From Certhia americana (lineage: Eukaryota; Chordata; Aves; Passeriformes; Certhiidae): a DNA stretch of 64,000 bases. The position numbers were made by a program, and so were the translations under genes. Shown piece after piece: positions 57,261 to 64,000 of this stretch. The stretch lies in the NCBI GenBank assembly GCA_018697195.1, contig CM031860.1, forward strand, positions 61,396,509-61,460,508, in the 5' to 3' direction. The notes beneath the pieces were generated by a model. It was not told where the DNA came from, searched no databases, and saw only the letters and a program-made list of their open reading frames with translations. Position 1 is the first letter of the stretch, and each line of letters starts with the position of its first letter.

Positions 57261-59529
57261 GCTATATTCCCAACTTTCAAGTGCTGCTTAGCTTCTGTAG
57301 TGCCCAGAGGAGATATTTTTCTCTGTGTGTATTTCTGACATGAAGCAAGAAAAGCTTTGAAATACAAAATTATTTCCCCTCTGTCTCATCCAGTTGCCAC
57401 AATGAACAGCCAGGTCACGAGAGAGCACACTTCTATAAGGCACAGTAACAGGTATTTTGTGATGTTTATAGAGTGCATCTTCTGAGTGCTGCAATTTGGA
57501 GCATTAAGGGGCAAAAATCTGTCAGGAGCTGCACACCTACATCCACTACACTCTTCTAAAACCACTCTACAAAATAATTGTGTACAAGCATAAAGATTGT
57601 GTTGGCATTTCTGTTCTTTGAAGATTGTGTTTTAGCTTCTGCCAGGAAGGGAACAAAAATGCATTGTTCCCTGTATTGACTTTCTGTTCTTTATGCTGGG
57701 ACATTTTAAAGAGAGGATATTTTTGGGGACTGTCCCACACATGTATGGATTTCTTCCATCGTGTTATCTGCACCTACTGAGATACAATGTTGAAGACAGG
57801 GTCACTGATCTTACAGAGCTCCAGTGTTGCCCTAAAATGAGCTTTCTATAACCACTCAAGCTTTGTTACTTGCTCCTGTCAGCGGTCATTTTGGTATAGA
57901 ATTGCCTGGGATGGATTTTTGTGCTTTTATTATTCTTGAAATATTATTAGAGGAGCTGAGTTTGGGGCTCTAGAACTGTGGTGGGTTCTGTCACACAATC
58001 AAGCACCCACCAGCTCCTTCCTTGCTCATTGCCCTCTGAAGCAGGGAAGAGAATCAGAAGAGAAGAAAAAACAGCTTGGGGTTGAAATAAAGACAAAAAG
58101 AATAGGTGATGCAAAGACAGACACTCACCACTTCCCACCAGCTGACTGATGCCCAGCAGGTCTCCGAACAGTGACTCTTTTGGAAAGGTTTCCCCAGTGC
58201 TGTTGCTGAGCATGATGTTTTATGGCATGCAACACCCCTTGATCAGCATGGGTCAGCTCTCTCCTCTGTGTCCCCTCCCAGCCTCCTACCCACCCCCAGC
58301 CCGCTTGCTGAGGGGACAGACTGAGAAACAGAGAAGATCTGGAAGGCTGTGTGAGCACTGTTTGGCAGTAGCTAAACCACGGGTGTGATATCAGCACTGT
58401 TTTAGTCACAAACCCAAAGCACAGCACCATATGGGCTGTTAGGAAAAGAATTAACTCTGTCCCAGCCAGACCTAATGCAAGGACATAACAGCAACATCCA
58501 AAATATTATAAATGCAAACAGCTTTATGGATTTTATGTCTGCTGTTGTGCCTTAACTTACCATTGCTTGGTATTTTACTGGAACTTAGACTGTGCATCAG
58601 CCAAACAGGGAAACCAGAACTTCTCTGTGTATTTGCTGGCTGAGGTCAGTGGTATTGCTGCCATTCTTTTCAGCAGACCCAGAATTCATTTTGTATTCCC
58701 AAAGTTCAAATGTTGCTGCAGGTCCAGACAAAAAGGATCCAGAAGGAATCAAACTCCAGTCTGCTGTTCAGTGTAGGGTATTAATTCACTCATTGGATTT
58801 GCAATCTTTGAGATCTTTAGTTCAGAGCAGTCATTAGACTGATTGAGAAAGCCACTAATGAAATGCTGGATGTCTGCATCACCACCTTTTGCTTCTGCTC
58901 ACAAAGCCACACAGAACCTGTGTCTGGTTTTATCTGCTCTTCTGCTCCACAGTGACCAAGGACATCTCTCATTTGACTTACAAGCCCACAGGGACCTCTT
59001 GCTCATTTCCAGGATTCACACATTTTGATGTCCTGTGTGTGGGATAACACCTGTATCAGTAATAGAGGGCAGACAATACTAAAGTTGTTTCACTGGAGAG
59101 ATTTCACACAACAGTGAGCAATTATGCTGAATGCCTTTGAAAATTGGAGTAGACCTGACTACAGTGGGAGCTGATAAAATGGTTCATTTGTCCCATTCTT
59201 CTGTTTATCACAAATCATTCATTTTAACAGGCTGTTTCCAGTTCTGCTCCTGAACTTCACGTAAGACTTCTTAAAAATCTTTTTATTTTTGATACATACA
59301 AGCAAATCAGGTTATTCAACAGGAGGCTCAAAACCAGGTGTGCCTAAGGAGATTAAAAATGACTAACAAGATGATGTTACTGAAAATTGTTTGTTGTTCA
59401 CAATACAGTTATGCTCTGTGATGCAACATAATGCAATATAGTGCCTTACAAATGAGGACTGAAAGGAACACTGCAGAAAAACACTGGGAACAGGGAGCCC
59501 CCTAGATCATGCTTATAATGGGAATGGGA
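57261..59529. other. Unique DNA, no gene recognised
   Basis: About 2.3 kb with short overlapping frames on both strands (57947-58430 and 58149-58388) in a slightly GC-richer part at 58130-58380. No family was recognised. Confidence 0.5.
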
Positions 59530-59600
59530 CGACTGAGGCACTGCAAATCTTTTATGTGACTTTGGGTAAGTCATTTCATGAGAAATCAAGCAGAGAATAA
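59530..59600 (+). repeat. MIR-like SINE fragment
   Basis: 'ttatgtgactttgggtaagt' followed by CATTTCATGAG fits the MIR core block TGTGTGACCTTGGGCAAGTCACTTAACC. The upstream 'gaggcactgcaaatc' is compatible with its preceding region. The copy is short and decayed, as expected for an ancient SINE. Confidence 0.5.
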
Positions 59601-62600
59601 AATATTCTCCCTTTTGTATCTTCTGGAGAACCTGTCCCCAATCTTTACCATAAAGAAATGTTTGTGGCTTGGTTACAAAATAAACCCAGCATTTTATTCC
59701 ATGTCTTACAGTGACACCACAATATGGTCTGTAACCTTCTGAGTATAGAAACCCTTGTGTGTATTAAAAAGACATGAGAATTCCCTCCAAATCAGAAATC
59801 CTGAGGGATTTACAGAGAGTGGTTGAAAGTTGCAATGCAAAGAATGGCATGTAGGCTTCCTGAACTCACGTTCTAGGCTAGAACCAAAACCACACCTCAG
59901 CCTGTCAAAGGGGACTGTGTAATTCCTGAGGAAGAAAGTGTGAGACTGGGATGCTGCACAGGTTCTCTGGATATAAAGTTTTGACTATTTCCCTGGAAAT
60001 GGATAAAAAATAGGGATCCTGGAGGTAATAATTTAAGTGAAACTGGATGCTTTTAAGGAGATAAGCACATCAGTAGGCACCTGGACAAATACAATACATA
60101 AAAAAAATGTATTTCTATATACAGAAATATACTTAGAAATGATAAATAATATATTCATATATATAACATCTCTTCAGGCTAAGGAGGAGGTAATACAGAA
60201 AGGAAAATGTTTCTGATTATAAATCACCATTCTGCAATTAGATGTGATGGGTTGAAATGTGATCTGTTATTATCAAAAAGAATTTTATTTTGGAGAAAGA
60301 TTTTGACTTAAATTGACTTTATTTACTAATGTACTAATGTTTTGCAGCTTTGAAGTCCCATTTGTCTGATAAAGATTTTTACATTTTTCAGAGTCAACTC
60401 CATTAATTATTAAGAATTTCACGGGGGGGGTGGGGGGATGAACAGGAAACACTTTGAAGTTTTCTCTTCACAAAACAGATGGGTTCTTTAAGTTTCATGC
60501 CATTATCCCTGTGCTCTGCACAGCCAAGCAGGAGCTTCAGTCTTATTTACTTCAGTGGTGTATTGACAACATTATCACTGAGCCAGATGCATCTGGCAGG
60601 TTTTTATGAGCTGCTTCATCACCTGGCTTTACTACAGGCTGAAAAGTTTGAGAAGTCCAGTTGTTTTCATCTGTGCTGGCACTGCTACTCCCATAGCTGC
60701 AAGAGATGCCTAAGAAAGTTCCAGAACCAAGGGGGGATGTGGTCTGGAGACCCCATTCAGAGCTGGGACTGCACTGTGAGCCTTGCAATTAACTCACCCT
60801 GGGAGAATTCTGCCCTGGCCATGCTGGACCTGGGCCAGCCTGACAGCTGCAGTTATCAAGGCATGGGATATAAGGGGGAAATGAGACTCCAAGCAAGGTT
60901 CTCCACACCATATGTTTGGGGACTGCTCAAGGCCTTAGACTTTATGTAACAAAGCAATTCCACGACAAGATGCTATTGAACCATATTTCCTCCTGGCGCT
61001 GCTCGTTGGGGAGGACTGGGCTCCTGTAGGAGGCATTTTCAGTGATCACAGAGGGTGGTTTGCCCAGTCATTGCTAATTACCAAGATCTTAATTTGCTAG
61101 CACCAGGAATTCCCCTCAGGCTTCCAACATTATTGAATTAAGTCTTGGCCAAAGACAATTAGCTACTCTTGAAAACGTCTGTTGCAGTCTCTGGGAAATG
61201 TGGGGATGACATTTATTTATTTGAGTTGAGGAACTTTTTTCCTCTCAGTTACTCTGAGTTCTGTGCAGTCTATTCAAAGGGATTTATTTCTCTTTGTAGG
61301 GCTAGTCATTGCTGAGGGGAATGAAGGTTCTGTTGCCTTTTTGTCTTTTCCTTCACAAACACTCTATATGTGGAACTCTGTCACCTAAGCCTGTTCAGAA
61401 TGTACTAGTAAGCCTCTTTGCACGTGATCTATTTGCCAAATCTTTGCTGAGATTAGACACAGCTTAACTGCTTTGTGCTCTGTGCTTGTCCATTTAAGTT
61501 CTGTCATGCACACAGAAATGGGAGGGTGGTTTCTAAACTGAACACAGCAGGAGAGGAGGAATCATTGGCTGCAGGGAGAGAGCCTGGAAAAGATTCTTGT
61601 GCCATTTCTTATTTAAGCAGTCTGGTATTCCTGCAGAAGGAGTGGGAAAGCTCTGGAATATTTGCCTTCATAACACACACAAGCTATCGAGATGTTTATA
61701 TTTGCTTGGAGGAAGGAGATCTGATTAACAATATCTGAGTGCCCAAGGCAGCAGAGAAATCATTTTGGGTTCCACTCATTGTGCTGGGAAAAGAGAAAGT
61801 GTGTGGAGTGCTGCTTCTGTCTTGCTTCCCCTTGGGTGGAAAATTTAGGGACAGATATATATCAGACTTTTGGTGTTGAAGGGTCCTAGGAGGCTGGTCA
61901 TATTTTTTTACTGTTGATTTATATTATTATAAGTTTTGAGCATTCTAGGAATGGTTCAGGATATGTTTAGTGTATTGTTTATCTGTCAACATTATTTTTA
62001 TTTGGATTATGGTAATTTATATGAGTCCTGATGCATTGGATATACTTCTGATGAGACAGATGATAGCAGAGTAGACAGCAAAGAGGAAAGAGTGAATGGA
62101 GTGACAAGGAGGTAAAAACAAAATTTATGTGATTTAAAACAAATTGGAAAGGGAAATCAAAGCTGAAGACCATGGTAGATAAACTTGAAGGTATGTATTA
62201 ATGGACAGAAACTTACAAATGTAGCTACAACATTCCAGTCTGTCCCAGACAGATATGAACTAACTCTGAAACAGAAACCTCATTATTACATTTAGAAATG
62301 TGTGTGATGCCCTTCTTGTAGATCATGGATGGTGATGCAAACATGGACAAGACAGAAATTTGTGTACCTCTCAGTCTCTGTACCAAAATAAAAGGTGAGC
62401 CAGGACAGGGAAGACACTGTGGATCCCATGAACTCATTCAACAGGCAGAGCATTCTCCTCCAACATTTCTTGCTTCAGTGTTTATAATCCTTGCTACCTA
62501 GCCTGACAGATTTGTTCATACTGTAAAGGCCCTAGAAGAAGGCTTAAAGAAGGACTACTAATTAAAATCTGTTGAGAAACTGATACTTACTGTGTATAGG

Positions 62601-64000
62601 CCAGTGAATCAATTTCTTTTCTAGACTAGAATTCTGTAAAATAGGTATATTTTCTGTAACTTAATAATAATGTCCATATATTTTTTATATTAGGGAGCCC
62701 AGAATGGGACAGAATACTTCACATGCTCAAAATTCTATATTCTTCAGCACTCTGAAATATGTCCCTTGAGTTTTCTGAGCTGTATATCATGTCCTGGTGT
62801 TTGAAATCACAGAACCAGATAACAATTTTTGTTTTCCTGAGGCAAGTCACAGGTTAAGGGCTGTGTCACTTCCTTTTGGAAAAGCGGGTATCTGAAGCTT
62901 GCTATGCATTACAGTTTGCTTTTAAGTTGATAATTATTATTCTTTCTCTTAAAAAAAAAATATGAACAAAAGAGAAGAACAAAAGACCCACCATTGAATG
63001 TTCCCTACTTTTGAGTGGTTTAAGAAAAAAGGGGGAAGGAGATCTGGTAACAGAGTCCTGAATAAAGGTTTTTACATTGGGGAATTTGTGATATGCAGGG
63101 ATGAGATAAGCTTCAGGAGAAACTTTGAGTTAAATTTAGAGTATTGTTTTCTGAATTGTATATGAAGCCTCTATGTAAATCAAGTTCCAATTTAACAGAT
63201 ATTCAGAAAATTGCCCAGGGCAAATTCTTTCAGGGACAAGAGACTGACACAGCTTGCTCACTCTTCTGTTAGGTCAAAGCATACAAAGAGCCAGAAAAAC
63301 GTCAAGTCTGTGTTGAACAGTGCTTAAAATTCAGAGTCCTGTCACAATTTCATGGCAACCCTTTCAGTCTTGTCCCCAAGGTTTCCTCTCTTAAATTCCT
63401 CATTTTACTTCCCTTTGAATTCACATTGCTCTTTCCATAGCAGAACCCATATTTCTGCCTGTTCCCACTTTTCCTAATTTAACTTTGCAATAAAATTCTA
63501 GCACTTTGCATATATGACTTCACATGGAGAAACTCAGAGGAAAAGGAGCTTTTGCATAATTTCATTTGTTTATCAGCCTAATAACCCTAATGAATTATCC
63601 TTCATGAACACATGTAACTCCTTTTTTGAATCCATTGTCCTCCAGAGCACTTTAGTCCATTGATTCCACAGCTGAATTACATTTTCTCTATTGCATTTTG
63701 GACTTGAAGCCTGACACTTTATGCTGGTTTTTGTACTGTGAAAAACTGAAGGGTCACCTCCTCTTCATCTTCTACAATCTACTCCTGATTTTTAAAGGAC
63801 TTTATCATATTCCTGTCTTAATGTTAATTGTTCCCAATAAACATGCTTGTCAATATGTAATTAATACTTGTGCCCTAATTGGAGAAGTGTTCTTGCTTTC
63901 CATCAACTCAGCAAGATTTATAAGAAAATAGAAAAGGAGAAAGGAGAAACACTGGTTAGGATTACTTATTTCTATTACATGAAATCAAACGTTTCCTGGA
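59601..64000. other. Unique AT-rich DNA to window end
   Basis: About 4.4 kb without any recognisable gene or transposon. A G-rich run (8 G, T, 6 G) lies at 60423-60437 and AT-rich low complexity at 60105-60170. The plus-strand frame at 60479-60949 (156 codons) has no known motif and is partly mirrored by a minus-strand frame. The last kilobase contains only short frames. Confidence 0.5.

Noticed and set aside
1..64000. CRISPR arrays, bacterial operons, prophage or defence systems
   Set aside because: The repeats, composition and lack of compact coding show vertebrate nuclear DNA; no regularly spaced repeat-spacer array exists.

Overview
This is an AT-rich, CpG-poor vertebrate window with no gene that I can name. 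The repeat content points to a bird, and probably to a passerine. Nine 5'-truncated CR1 (chicken repeat 1 class LINE) copies lie in both orientations. Several end in the avian CR1 3' signature, in which ATTCTATGATTCT-like repeats follow 'ctttaaggtcccttccaacc'. There is a solo long terminal repeat of about 535 bp, a second very degraded LTR-like stretch, and a few ancient MIR-like fragments. No Alu, L1 or other recent mammalian repeat was recognised. The bird assignment rests on these repeats; passerine is a weaker inference from how the LTR looks.

Layout. 1-13547: unique AT-rich DNA with two CR1 copies (911-1142 minus, 3270-3850 plus) and a GC-richer stretch at about 8045-8530. 13548-14195: the best-resolved feature, a MIR-like fragment split in two by the solo LTR at 13616-14150. 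14196-22645: three more CR1 copies (14878-15148 plus, 20548-20772 minus, 22187-22571 minus), a degraded LTR-like stretch near 16540-16860, and a 28-bp-period T-rich tandem repeat directly after the last CR1. 22646-34618: mostly unique DNA, with a poly-A/(GA) tract at 32221 and two CR1 copies (33521-33734 plus, 34396-34618 minus). 34619-46300: unique DNA with CR1 copies at 40386-40545 (minus) and 44738-44940 (plus). 46340-49010: simple repeats dominate. They include a TTA microsatellite that contains the window's only assembly gap (10 N), an ATTTT pentanucleotide array, and a poly-A/poly-T perfect hairpin. 49010-64000: unique DNA with a few short simple repeats and a GC-rich patch at about 56930-57260.

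Coding potential. None of the open frames was recognised as a known protein. The longest (about 150-200 codons) either fall inside GC-rich CR1 sequence or show no recognisable domain, and most have an open frame on the opposite strand too. A few short frames are flanked by good splice signals (best: 11436-11528 minus, 93 bp). Several such coincidences are expected by chance in 64 kb, so they are listed as low-confidence candidates rather than as genes. The window is best read as a gene desert or as the interior of very long introns. I found no evidence of an undescribed biological system, and the findings below are mostly about repeat history and sequence structure.
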